NCBI GenBank assembly: GCA_016707175.1
Contig: JADJIB010000011.1
Span: 1-64,000, forward strand
DNA from: Candidatus Phosphoribacter hodrii
Lineage (GTDB): Bacteria; Actinomycetota; Actinomycetes; Actinomycetales; Dermatophilaceae
Reading direction: 5' to 3'
Length of the DNA stretch: 64,000 nt
In this document: piece after piece, positions 1 through 9,728 of the stretch
Numbering within the stretch: position 1 is the first letter of the stretch
Layout of the letters: every line of letters starts with the position of its first letter
Program-made: the position numbers and the translations under genes
Notes under the pieces: model-generated
The model's input: the letters and a program-made list of their open reading frames with translations, nothing else
What the model was told of the DNA's origin: nothing
Databases searched by the model: none

Positions 1-419
1 CTGCTGACCGAGGATGGCGTCGTCGTCGACCTGCAGAACGGGCGTGGCCAAGATCATCGGGTGCCGTCCTTAGCTACATCTACGTCGACGGCTCGTCCGT
101 CAACAGCACTGATGAGGCTCTGCTCAGGACCGGCGGATCCTGCGCGACCGAAGGCTTCATCAGCTCCATCGTCGTCATCGACGCGGCGACCGGCGCAAGA
201 TCGCCGCCGGCCCCGAGATCACCGCCCGCGGCTTCGCCGAAGACGAGCAGATCTTTGATCAGGTCATCCCAAGGGTCAGGCCGCGATCATCCACCGACCA
301 CCGAGGGGCATCACCGACGACACCAACTCCAGCAGGTGATCCGGCGCACCGTCGGCGGCTGGGCGAGCGGCAAGATCCGGCGCCGTCCGATAGTCATCCC
401 GATCGTCATCGAGGCCTGA
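1..419 (+). pseudogene. rnj: Ribonuclease J, C-terminal end, frameshifted and cut by window start
   Basis: Stitching the three forward frames gives the end of an actinobacterial RNase J: a YIYVDGSSV stretch, then EGFIS-type residues, IAAGPEITARGF, and a terminal QQVIRRTVGGWAS followed by RRRPIVIPIVIEA and a stop. This is the typical C-terminal dimerisation domain of the metallo-beta-lactamase/beta-CASP endo-/5'-exoribonuclease that matures rRNA and degrades mRNA in the cytoplasm. The catalytic domains lie outside the window. At least four frame changes occur within 419 bp, far more than real decay usually leaves in an essential-type gene, so sequence error is the likeliest cause. rnj upstream of ftsK is a common actinobacterial order, which supports the call. 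Confidence 0.75.
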
Positions 420-1390
420 CCTGGCGCGCCACCGGCTCGGCAGCGGGCTGCTCGCCGCGGCGCTGGCCGGCGCCGCCACGATGTTGCCGTGCGCTGGCTC
501 GACCAGGCGACCTTCCTCGTCGCCGTCGTCAGGCCGTCGTCCCTGTCGCAGGGATCGTCATCGTGGCGACCCACGCTGCTGGCCGCCGTGTCGCGGCGGC
601 GGCAGACCGCCCTGGTCAGGGGCCATCGCGTCGGTCGTCGTCCTCGTCAGTGCCGCGCCGTTCGTCATCCCCTCGGGCCGGGCTGAGCCGGGGCCGGACG
701 ACGTCGTCGTCATGTCGAGCAATCTGCAATACGGACGGGCCGACGCGGTTTGCCCTCACCGAGCAGGTTTCGGGCGTTGGACGTCGACATCCTCGTCCTG
801 CTGGAGGTGACTCCGTCTGCCGTCGACCTGCTGCGCGCCGCAGGGAGGAGCCATGCTGCCCTTTGTCTCAGGGGCATCCCGTGCGGGCGCTGACAGGACG
901 ATGATCCGCAGCCGGTTTCCCGCTCACGGAACTGCCCACGCCGGCCTTCCCCGGTGAGGTCAACCTCAGCCAGCCGGTCGCTCGGGTGGATCTCCCCGGC
1001 ACGAGCTCGGCCCCTGCCGGGCGCCCGATGATCATCAGGGCCGTACACCCGATGCCCCCGACCGATCCGAACCTGGGGTTCTGGCGCTCAGCACTCGACG
1101 GACTGGCGACGTGGGCGCATAGCCAGCCAGACGGCATACCCCTGGTGTTGGCGGGGGACTTCAACGCCTCTGCCGACCATCCGGGCTATCGCCAAGTTGC
1201 TGACGGCCTCGTCGATGCCCACCGGGCCGTCGGCGCCGGGTGGGTCCGCACCTGGCCGCTGGGGCGGCGATGGCTGCCGCCGTTCGTCCAGATCGACCAC
1301 ATCCTGGCTCGGGGACTAACGGTCACCGGCGCCGGCTCGGAGGTCATCGCCGGCACTGATCACGCCCTCGTCTGGGCGAGTTGGCGCTGA
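420..1390 (+). pseudogene. Endonuclease/exonuclease/phosphatase-family protein, frameshifted
   Basis: The last 134 codons (from about 986) read cleanly and hold the family hallmarks: LVLAGDFNAS (metal and phosphate-binding Asp/Asn), QIDHILARG, and a final GTDHALVWA with the catalytic Asp-His. Upstream pieces in other frames give a hydrophobic N-terminus, probably two or three membrane spans (pieces such as FLVAVV and VVVLVSAAPFVIPSG), then DVVVMSSNLQYG and LDVDILVLLEVTPSAV, the start of the EEP domain. The likely product is a membrane-anchored metal-dependent phosphodiesterase or nuclease of unknown substrate. The start near 420 is approximate because no clean N-terminus survives; several indels disrupt 420-985. 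It lies directly behind rnj on the same strand. Confidence 0.65.
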
Positions 1391-1513
1391 GCGCCGGCCG
1401 GACTAACGGCCGGACTAACGGCCGAACTAACCGGCCGGACCGAACTAACCGGCCGACCGAACTAACCTGCCGGACTAACCGACCGAACTAACCTGCCGGA
1501 CTAACCGACCCGA
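1391..1513. repeat. Short degenerate tandem repeat built on ACTAAC
   Basis: The gap between the two convergent genes holds about eight copies of (G/C)RACTAAC separated by CCGGCC- or GACC-type spacers of 5-12 bp, with a longer period of about 27 bp visible in the second half (CCGACCGAACTAACCTGC twice). It contains no open reading frame. It may serve as a convergent terminator spacer or may be a slippage-generated microsatellite. Confidence 0.6.
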
Positions 1514-2895
1514 CTACCAGGGGCGGGGGAGGTCGACGACGCGCGGGTCGGACTCTGGGGCCCAGCCCTGCGGCCCACGGGTGTAGGTCAGGCCCGGGCC
1601 GGAGGCCGCGAGCTCGGTGACCGCAGAAACGAGCCGCTCGACGTGCTCGGGACGGGGAGGCCAGGCCAGAGCTGGCGGACGGCCGTTGTGAAAGTGCCCT
1701 CGTCGCCGTCGGCGAGGAGCGCGTCGACGAGCGGGTGGGCGCAGAACTTGCCGTCGCGGACGCCGATCCCGTGCTCGACCGACAGCGCGGTGGACACGAG
1801 GAGGTCCAGACCGTCGATCGTGAAGGCGACCCACGCCGACCCGGTCGGGCCGGCGCCGAAGAGTGAGTGGGTGTGCGCGCCCGGGATCTGCTCAGGCCGC
1901 GGCGCGAGCCGCTCGGCGGTGTGCTCGTAACGCGCGCGGTCGTCCCGGCGCTCCTGCAGGACGGCGCACGCAGCGGCGAGGGCGACGGCGCCGACGACGT
2001 TGGGGCTGCCCCTCGTGACGCGCCGCACCGGTGGCCCAGGGTGATCCCGCACTGTCCGACGCGAGCCGTCGCGCCACCGCCGACGAGGGTAGGGCTCGGC
2101 GGCGTCGAAGCCAATCGGCCCGACCGGCGAGGACGCCTGCGCCGTAGGGGCGTAGAGCTTGTGGCCGGAGAACGCGACGTAGTCGACGCCGGAGGCGGCG
2201 GGTCGACCGCGCGGTGCGGGGCAAGCTGCGCGGCATCGAGGGCGACCCGGGCGCCGTGCCGGTGGGCCACGGCGACGATCTGCTCGACCAGCCGGACCTC
2301 ACCGGTGACGTTCGAGGCGCCGGAGACGACGACGAGGTGTGCGCCCCGGTCGACTCGGCGAGGGCGCTGTCGAGCCAGGCCAACCCGTCCTCGACGGTCC
2401 GGGGCACCAGGAGGGTCACAGTACGCGCCTGAGCGCGTGCCCCAGGGAGCAGGGTCGAGTGGTGCTCAGGCAGGAGACGACGACGGTCGTGTCGGCCGGA
2501 AGGTGCGGGCCAGCAGGTTCCACGAATCGGTCGTCGTGCGGGTGAAGACCACCAGGTCGTCCTCGCGGGCGCCGATGAAGCGGGCGACCTCCTCGCGGGC
2601 CTGCTCGTACCACTCGCTGGTCACGCGGCTGGCGAAGCCGTTGCCGCGGTGGACCGGGCGTAGGTGCGCAGGGTGCGCTCGACGGCCTCCGCAGCCACGG
2701 TGAGGGCCGGGGTCGACGCGGCGTGGTCGAGGTTGGCGTAGTCGCGCGGGCCTCGGGAGGTGGGGACGACCAGGCCGTCGGGCCGTCGTCCCAGGCAGCC
2801 GCTGCGTACACGCGGCGCTGAAGTCGCCCTGCGGACGGCGGGTGAGCGGCGTGGCGGTCAGCCGGCTCGGCGGTGGCGAGCGATGCGGCATACAT
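1514..2895 (-). pseudogene. Class V aminotransferase (cysteine desulfurase-like), frameshifted
   Basis: Translated pieces in all three reverse frames assemble into a PLP-dependent fold-type I enzyme of the SufS/NifS-like class V group. In order they are: an N-terminal ANLDHAAS-like piece; VTSEWYEQAREEVARFIGA with VVFTRTTTDSWNLLAR; VALDAAQLAPHRAVD (the Asp that contacts the pyridine nitrogen); a GHKLYAPYGAGVLAGR-like segment carrying the PLP lysine; then GSPNVVGAVALAAAC, GIGVRDGKFCAHPLVDALL and the C-terminus. The ATG at 2895 lies 5 nt downstream of AGGAGACC on the minus strand. At least six frame changes are needed. The SAM-IV riboswitch immediately upstream suggests a role in sulfur amino-acid metabolism. 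The exact substrate cannot be read. Confidence 0.7.
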
Positions 2896-2924
2896 CGGAG
2901 GTCTCCTGCGGGTCCGTGGGCCCA

Positions 2925-3052
2925 GGTGACGGGTCCGCGCTTGCCGGTCAGCGAGGTCGCTGACTTAAGCCCGATCGTCACCCGGAGCACCCCGCCGCAG
3001 AGAGGTTGCCGATCAGCAAGCCGGGGCTGTGCGCTGACACTCATGACCTTGG
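2925..3052 (-). promoter_or_regulatory. SAM-IV type riboswitch
   Basis: Read on the minus strand, the 5' leader of the aminotransferase gene begins GGTCATGAGTG, then carries AGCCCCGGCTTGCTGATCGG, CAACCTCTCTGCGGCGGGGTG, CTCCGGGTGACGATC, a hairpin GTCAGCGacctCGCTGAC (2947-2964) and GGCAAGCGCGGACCC. The order and wording match what I know of the actinobacterial SAM-IV S-adenosylmethionine aptamer, including the GGGGTGCYCCGGGTGA core and the conserved GGCAAGCGCG 3' strand. The coding start is about 30 nt beyond the aptamer, with the ribosome binding site in between, so translational control is plausible. Unlike the neighbouring genes, the aptamer looks intact. Confidence 0.8.
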
Positions 3053-3158
3053 GTAGAGATAACGGCGTGATGCGGCCTGTGAAGCCTGGTCCGGGTTCTG
3101 AGACGGAATTTCGCCGGCTGTGACGTGTGCGCGCATGGGGTTGGCGTGGCTGGTGGCG

Positions 3159-3164
3159 TAACCT
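3159..3164 (+). promoter_or_regulatory. -10 element for leaderless ftsK
   Basis: TAACCT lies 7 nt before the GTG at 3172. The spacing puts the transcription start at or next to the start codon, as in leaderless actinobacterial mRNAs, and supports the choice of start. Confidence 0.45.
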
Positions 3165-3171
3165 CCGGATC

Positions 3172-5900
3172 GTGGCGACACGACCGTCTGGAGCGTCCGC
3201 ACGCCCACAGACCACCACGGAGCACGTCCGCGCGCTCCGCAGACCCTGATCGCGCACCGGCACACCCGGCGCGCCCCGGTCCTCGCGGCGGCCCAGGGCG
3301 GCGGTATGCCGTTCCCGCTGCGGGCCGTGCGCGGAGGCCTGGCTCGGGGTGTCCGCACGTCGCGGCAGCGCCGTCCGCAAGGTCGGCCACTCCGCCGCCG
3401 AGCTCGAGCCGGAACACCGTCGTGACGGTGTCGGCTTCCTGCTCATCGCGGTCGCGATCGTCGTTGCGGCGCGGTGGTGGGGCTTCCAGGGGTCATCGGC
3501 GACGTCGTCCATGCTGTCGCCGCCGGGACGTTCGGACGGATCGCCTACGCCCTGCCGCTAGTACTGCTCGTGTTCGGCCTGCGGCTGCTTCGCGCTCCCG
3601 ATGACGACGCGACGACCAACCGGGTCGTCGTCGGAACTCTCACCCTGACCTTCGCCGCCTGCGGGATCGCCCCACCTCCCGGACGGCATACCGACGCCGC
3701 CTGCCGGTGCCGACGGAATACGCGCAGCCAGGCATCTTCGGCTTCCTCGCCTCCAGCCGCTGGCCGCCGCCGTCTCGCCCGTCGGGGCGCTCGTTCTGCT
3801 GCTCATGCTCGGCCTTTTCGGGCTGCTTGTCATCACCGCGACCCCGGTGCGGATGATCCCGCAGCGGTTGCGTGAGGTGCGTGACCGGATCCTCGGGCGG
3901 GCCCCGGCGCCGACCGAAACCGACGACGGTGCCGCGACAGGGGCGACCAAGCGCTCGCGCCCGGCCCGTCATTGACCTGGCTGCCAAGCGCGATGGCGAT
4001 GACGCCTTCGAGCAGGCCGCCGAGGCGCCAGGCGAGGGCGCCGGGCGCAGGGCTGCGGCCCGGGCAACGACGTCAGGCCGAGCCGGCCATTGAGTCGACC
4101 GATCCCACCGCCCACGACGCACCGCCGGTCAGGCCGGCCACCCGCGCAGGTGGGGAGCGGGCGCGGTGGCGCAAACGGAACTCATCGCGCCGCCGACCAG
4201 TACCCTGCCGCTGCGCCGCGTGGAGCGATTGTCGCTCGCCGGGATATCGCCTACGTGTTGCCCGACAACGCTGTTGGCCCCTGGCGCACCCACAAAGGCG
4301 CGTTCGGCGGCCAACGATCAGGTCGTGGAGTCGCTCACCCAGGTGTTCCGAGCAGTTCGAGATCGACGCCGCGGTCACCGGTTTCAGCCGTGGGCCGACG
4401 GTCACCCGCTACGAGGTCGAGCTGGGTCTGGCCACCAAGGTCGAGCGCGTCACCGCGTTGTCCAAGAACATCGCCTACGCGGTCGCGTCGGCCGACGTCC
4501 GGATCCTGTCGCCGATCCCCGGCAAGTCGGCGATCGGCATCGAGATCCCCAACACCGACCGCGAGACCGTGTCGCTGGGCGATGTGCTGCCAGCCAGACC
4601 GCCCACACAACGACCACCCGATGTCATGGGGGTCGGCAAGGACGTCGAGGGCAGGTATGTCATCGCCAACCTCGCCAAGATGCCGCACCTGCTCGTCGCC
4701 GGGGCGACCGGGGCGAAGCAAGTCACCTTCGTCAACTCCATGATCACCTCGATCCTCATGCGGCCACCCCCGGAGGTGCGGATGATCTCCGTGGACCCCA
4801 AGCGCGTGGAGTTGACCACCTAGAGGGGATTCCGCACCTCATCACGCCGATCATCACCAACCCCAAGAAGGCGGCCGAGGCGCTGCAATGGGTCGTGCGC
4901 GAGATGGACCAGCGCTATGACGACCTGGCCAGCTTCGGGTTCAGCACATCGACGACTTCAACAAGGCGGTCCGCACCGAGCAAAGGTGACCCGCTGCCCG
5001 GCAGTGAGCGGGTCATCACGCCACCCCTACCTGCTGATCATCGTCGATGGTTGGCCGACCTCATGATGGTCGCGCCTCAGGACGTCGAAGACTCGATCGT
5101 CCGGATCACCCAATTGGCGCGGGCGGCGGCATCCACCTGGTCCTGGCTACAGCGCCCCGGCGTCGATGTCGTCACGGGCCTCATCAAGGCCAGCGTGCCC
5201 TCCCGGATGGCGTTCGCCACCTCGTCCCTGGCCGATAACCGGGTCGTGCTCGACCAGCCCGGCGCCGAGAAGCTGGTGGGTCAGGGCGACGCACTGTTCC
5301 TGCCGATGGGGACCTCCAAACCGATGCGTGTCCAGGGTGCCTGGGTGACCGAGTCGGAGATCCACGGTGTGGTCAAGGCCGTCACGCTGCAACTGCAGCC
5401 GCAGTACCGCGAGGACGTGGTTGTTCCGGTGGCCGCCAGCCGTCAGGTCGAGGACGACATCGGGGATGACCTCGAGGTGCTGCTGCAGGCGGCCGAGCTC
5501 GTCGTGGCGACGCAGTTCGGGTCGACGTCGATGCTGCAGCGCAAGTTGCGGGTCGGCTTCGCCAAGCCGGTCGGCTCCATGTGGATCTGCTGGAGTCCCG
5601 CGGCGTCGTCGGGCCGTCGGAGGCTCCAAGGCGCGCGAGGTCCTCGTCAAGCCCGATGACCTGCCCACGACCCTCGCGCTCCTGCGCGGTGAGATGTCCC
5701 CGGCCGAGGCCTGGGTGCCGAAAGGCGTGCCGGGCGTGGTGGACGGCGACAGCGGCGACGGCATCCGTGCTGGACGGCGACGCCGCAAGGCGCAGGCGGG
5801 CGGACGCTATCCGAGCGACCCGCTGGCGGGCTCCGACGACGTGCCCGGCTGGGACGAGGACGAGGGCGGCGACGCCCTGGGAACTCCCGGCCGCGACTGA
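3172..5900 (+). pseudogene. ftsK: DNA translocase FtsK, frameshifted throughout
   Basis: The pieces follow FtsK/SpoIIIE order. First come an N-terminal region with membrane spans (GFLLIAVAIVVAAR; YALPLVLLVFGLRLL) and a charged linker. The alpha/beta motor follows: EQFEIDAAVTGFSRGPTVTR, RILSPIPGKSAIGIEIPN, a damaged Walker A reading GATGAKQVTF where GATGAGKS is expected, SVDPKRVELTT, ITPIITNPKKAAEALQWV, and LATQRPGVDVVTGLIKA-like. Last is a gamma domain (STSMLQRKLRVGFAK, then KAREVLVKPDDLPTTLALL). It would pump DNA at the septum and activate XerCD recombination. About ten indels and some substitutions break it; the substituted Walker A coincides with indels, so poor sequence is likelier than real inactivation. 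The length (about 900 codons) is normal. rnj lies upstream, as in relatives. Confidence 0.85.
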
Positions 5901-5904
5901 CTCT

Positions 5905-5968
5905 GAGTGCGGCACGGAGTGCGCTGGGTGGGGTGATCACCCCCTTGAACGCACTCCGTCGCGCACTC
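5905..5968. repeat. Inverted repeat downstream of ftsK
   Basis: Arm 5905-5923 (GAGTGCGGCACGGAGTGCG) pairs with 5950-5968 (CGCACTCCGTCGCGCACTC), 17 of 19 bases complementary. The loop contains a perfect palindrome GGGGTGATCACCCC. It may be part of the ftsK terminator or a protein-binding site. Confidence 0.6.
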
Positions 5969-5990
5969 GGCGTGGTCTGTGCAACGAAGA

Positions 5991-6018
5991 GGGGCCCCGG
6001 CCATGTGGCCGGGGCCCC
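5991..6018. terminator. Strong hairpin between convergent ftsK and protease genes
   Basis: A 13-bp perfect GC stem (GGGGCCCCGGCCA / TGGCCGGGGCCCC) around a TG loop lies between the stops of two convergent genes. It lacks a long T tract, as is common in high-GC actinobacteria, and could act in both directions. Confidence 0.75.
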
Positions 6019-6072
6019 ATCTCTTGCCGGTCAACCGCAGGAACACTGCCCTGCGGCCGACTGGGCTCGTTG

Positions 6073-8376
6073 CTAGTTGACGGTCACTTGCAGGAAGCCG
6101 CCCTGAGCGCTTTGACCGACGACGCGGATGACCGTTCCGGTGTGGGGTACGGGAACGCTCGACCAGCCGAGATGGCCGATGCTCGCGTCAGGGGCCACCC
6201 AATAGGACTTGCGGTCATCAAACGTCGAGACCGCGGGGAGTCCGCCGTAGGTCGCCGCTTGGCTGTTGGCGTGCAGCGTGATCCGGTCGGTGCGCTCCAG
6301 CCCGAAGGTGGAGTCGTAACTCTGGATCCGGGGCCGCCAAACCTTGTCGTTGTCGGGGCGAATCAGCAACGCCGGGTGAGCATCAACCGGCAGGACCAAA
6401 CCTCCGCACCGACCGTCGGCGCAGTGATCGCCCACGTTGTTGTCGGCGAACGAGGTGTCGTAGTACCAGACCAACAGGCCGTCCTGGTAGGGGAAGTGCT
6501 CGACCCAGTTCGACAGCTCAGGGTTGTCGAGATACCCGAAGTTGTACGGCCCCGTGCGCAGACCCGCGTCGTAACCGCCGTAGGTGCGGTACTCAGCGAA
6601 GTAGGCGTTGAAGTACGAGGTCGTGACCTGGCCCGTCGTGCGGGTGACACCGTTGAAGGTCCACCCCATATCCGTTTCGGCACCGTCGACCGGCAACCCA
6701 GTGATGGCGATGTCATCGACACCGAAGCCGTCCTCGGCCACCGCGCCGTCGGTCAGTAGCGGAACCCAAGGGTCACCGTCTGGCCGGCATACGCGCTGAG
6801 GTCGGCCGAGAGGTCGACCCAGGCGTCACCGGAGGACCCGGTGATGCCCCGCCGAAGTTCTGGCCGTTGGGGTCGCTCGCCGAGGACAGGTTCGTCCCGA
6901 TGCTCACCCCGTTGATGGTCAGATAGGCGTAGTCCCAATCTTGTTCGATGTCGTAGCGGACCTTTGCCGCGAGTGACACGGTGCCTGCAGGCAGCACGAC
7001 CGACCGGGTCATGGTGTTGTCCAGGTCGTTGCCCGAACCGGAGTGGTAGAAGTAGGTCCCGTCTGCCGCAGGGCCGATGTCCGTCGAGATCTCCTTGTCC
7101 GGAAGGAGCGCGACGAGCGCCTGTGCCTGTTTGGTGTTGGTGCTGGCGGCGCTGAGCTTGACCGCCGCCGACTTTCCATAGGCAGCCACCTGGTAGTTGG
7201 ACCAGCCGAGGAAGATCTTCTCGTACGCGCTCATCGGGATGGGCTTGGACCCGATCCCGTCCTGCGGACGGCCAGTCGAGCCGTAGGACCCGGCCGAGTA
7301 GAGCGTCCAGAAGCCCGTGGAGTTCTCACCGCCACCGGTGTTGCCGCTCGTGTCATAGAGGTCCGGCAGACCGAGGTCGTGGCCGAACTCGTGCGCGAAC
7401 ACGCCCACGCCGCCGTTCTCGGGCTCGACCGTGTAGTCACCGATCCACAGGTCGCTGTCACCGACCCTCACGCCGCCGAGCTTGTTGGAGGCCGGACCGG
7501 TCACGCCGATGTTGTTGTAGTAGGCGTACCAGCGGTGGCTCCAGATGGCATCGGTGCCCTGGGCCCCGCCGCCGGTCTCCTCACCCTCACCTGCGTGGAC
7601 GGCCTGGAAGTGGTCGATATACCCGTCCGCCTCGTTGAAGTTGCCGTTGCCGTTGTAGTCGTAGCGGTCCCACACGTCGAACGGCGCGAGGTATGCCGCG
7701 ATCTGGGCTGCGGTCTTCCCGGCCGCGACTTGAGCGGCATACCAGGCGTTGACCGTGTCGCGGACGAAGAGCCAGGTGCGCGCGCAGACGATGTCGCTGC
7801 AGTAGTTCGCGCCGTAGTTGGCTGCGTTGAATGGGACCGTCACCCAGTCCTCGACCGTGCCGTTGACGGTGTAGCGGTTGCTGGACTGCTCGAGGTAGAA
7901 GTTGCGCATCGAGACGGCTCCGGGGACGCCGGAGAAGAGCATGGTCGTGTAGTAGGGCTGCGAGAAGTCCCGGGCCCAAATCGTCGTGTTGTCCACGCTC
8001 CGATCAGGTTCGGGGATCTCGTTGCGAGAGGGCCAGGGTCGCCGCCGTAGGTCGAGTTCACCGAAGCGCCGAACTGACCGAGCACCGTCCAGATCGTGTC
8101 CTCACCCTGACGGGCGAGTTCGACGTATTGACCCTTGGCGACCTGGACCACGCCATTGGGGCCGACGGCCTTAGCCTTCCCGTTGAGGGACTTCTCCAGC
8201 GCAATGGTCTTGGCCGCTGCCTGGCGCTCGGCCAGGGGATTCTTGAGGACGTCCGACCGGGGGTGGGCGGAGTCGCCGCCACCTCCCGCGGTCTGTGCCT
8301 CGGCCGGCGGTGCCGCCAGCAGGGCCAGCACCAGCGCAGCGGTTGCAGTGATAGCGGCCCGATGCAGTTGTCTCAC
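6073..8376 (-). pseudogene. Secreted M6-family (immune inhibitor A-like) metalloprotease, frameshifted
   Basis: The GTG start at 8376 follows GAGGAG and opens a Sec signal peptide (AAITATAALVLALLAAPPAEAQ). A propeptide-like segment follows, then the catalytic domain with the gluzincin motif HEFGHDLGLPDLYD, in which two His bind zinc, the Glu is the base and the Asp is the third ligand of the M6 family. Downstream are MSAYEKIFLGW, a MAM/jelly-roll-like stretch (AGTVSLAAKVRYDIEQDWDYAYL) and a C-terminal beta-rich part ending VVGQSAQGGFLQVTVN. Such enzymes are exported and degrade host or environmental proteins. The frame shifts near 8020, 6850 and 6755; the three shifts sum to zero, so the total length stays a multiple of three. 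The motifs are otherwise intact, so single-base errors are likely and the gene may be functional. Confidence 0.85.
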
Positions 8377-8432
8377 GCGTGCTCCTCTATCAGGGGGAAT
8401 CCCGAGTCACGAGCCCGAAGGCCCGCCTCAAG

Positions 8433-8448
8433 AGTGACAGAGGTCACA
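8433..8448 (-). promoter_or_regulatory. Candidate Crp/GlxR site upstream of the M6 protease
   Basis: On the minus strand TGTGACCTCTGTCACT matches TGTGA-N6-TCAC(A/T), the actinobacterial cAMP-receptor (GlxR/Crp) operator pattern. It lies about 57-72 bp upstream of the protease start, a position suited to activation. No binding evidence exists. Confidence 0.4.
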
Positions 8449-8477
8449 CGAACGTGGAGGCGAAGCGGTCAACAAAC

Positions 8478-9676
8478 TCAGGGCGAACGATCGAGGTCCT
8501 CGAAGGTCGCCTGCGACGGGCCGCGCTCCCGCTGCGCCTGTCGGGCCACGTCTTCGCCGGCCCGCATCACCCGCAGGACGTTCCCCGGTCAGGGCGCGCA
8601 ACTCCCGTCCGACCACCCGCGGTCGGCCAACGCCGCGAGCAGCGCCGGGTAGCCCGCTACGTCGGCCAGCCCACAGGATAGGTGTCAGTCCCGTCGAAGT
8701 CTCCGCCCAAGCCGACGTGGTCGATCCCGGCCACTTCGCGGACGTGCTCGATGTGCCGCACCACGTCGTCGATCGTCGCGTCCGGTTTGGCGTCGCGCCG
8801 GACGCGTTCCTTGAGGTATGCCGTGAACGCCGCGTAGTCGAGCCGGTCCACGCCCACGGCGCTCGCGTCGACACCCGCCGCGTCCGTCCACTGGCGGACG
8901 GTGTCGTTGACGAACTCCGGCACGAAGGTCACCATGCACACGCCGCCGTTGCCTGGGAGCAGGCCCAGGACGTCGTCGGGCACGTTGCGCACGTGGGCGG
9001 TCTGCGCGAAGGCGCTGGAGTGGCTGAAGATCACCGGCGCGGCCGTCGTCGCCAGCGCGTCGCGCATCGTGCCGGGGGAGACGTGCGAGAGGTCGACCAG
9101 GACGCCGAGCCGATTGCACTCGCGAACCACCTCCCGACCGAAGGCTGACAGCCCACCGAGCCGCGGCGGCTCGGTGGCTGAGTCAGCCCAAGGGACGTGC
9201 TGGTTGTGGGTGAGGGTGAGGTAGCCGACGCCGAGATCGGCCAGGTGCCGCAGGGTGTCGAGCGAGCAGCCGATCGACTGCCCGCCCTCGGCCCCCATGA
9301 GTGAGGCCACCTGACCCTGCGCATGAGCGCGCTCGACCTCGTCCGCGGTGCGCGCGAGGGTGAGGTGCGCGGCATACCTGCTGGTCATGGCCTGCACGAA
9401 GGCGATCTGTTCGAGGGTCGCGGCGACGGCCTCGTCATCGGGCAAGGTGCCGGGGACGAAGACCGACCAGAACTGGCCGCCGAGACCGCCGGCGCGCAAC
9501 CGCGGCAGGTCTGTGCAGGTCGTCGCCACCGGGTGGGTCAGGTCCAGGACGTCCAGGTCGTATGCCGCGAGCTCGCGGGCCGCCCACGGGAGGTCGTTGT
9601 GGCCGTCGATGAGGGGGTGCTCGTGCAGCAAGCGGGCAATGCGATCGGCGGCAGTAGTGGGCACCGATTCATACAA
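8478..9676 (-). pseudogene. Membrane dipeptidase (peptidase family M19), C-terminus frameshifted
   Basis: Zinc dipeptidase related to renal dipeptidase, cleaving dipeptides and possibly D-amino-acid-containing or beta-lactam substrates. Ligands are visible in order: HPLIDGHNDLPWA (HxD), LMGAEGG (bridging Glu), LVDLSHVS, IFSHSSAF and VGLGGDFDG. There is no signal peptide, so it is probably cytoplasmic. The main frame stops at 8657 right after PVGWPT, but the next frame continues the family C-terminus (ADVAGYPALLAALADRGW, then RVMRAGEDVARQAQRERG) to a stop at 8478. Three missing bases in G/C runs near 8668, 8610 and 8590 would restore it. It is divergent from the FadR-type regulator at 9729. 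Confidence 0.85.
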
Positions 9677-9716
9677 CCACAGCCTGATCCACCGTGGTCG
9701 CGTCGGCCAGGCAGGT

Positions 9717-9722
9717 TAAGTT
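9717..9722 (+). promoter_or_regulatory. -10 element for the FadR-type regulator
   Basis: TAAGTT ends 6 nt before the ATG at 9729, the spacing of a leaderless actinobacterial promoter. The 52-bp gap to the divergent dipeptidase gene leaves room for little else. Confidence 0.45.
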
Positions 9723-9728
9723 GGGCTC

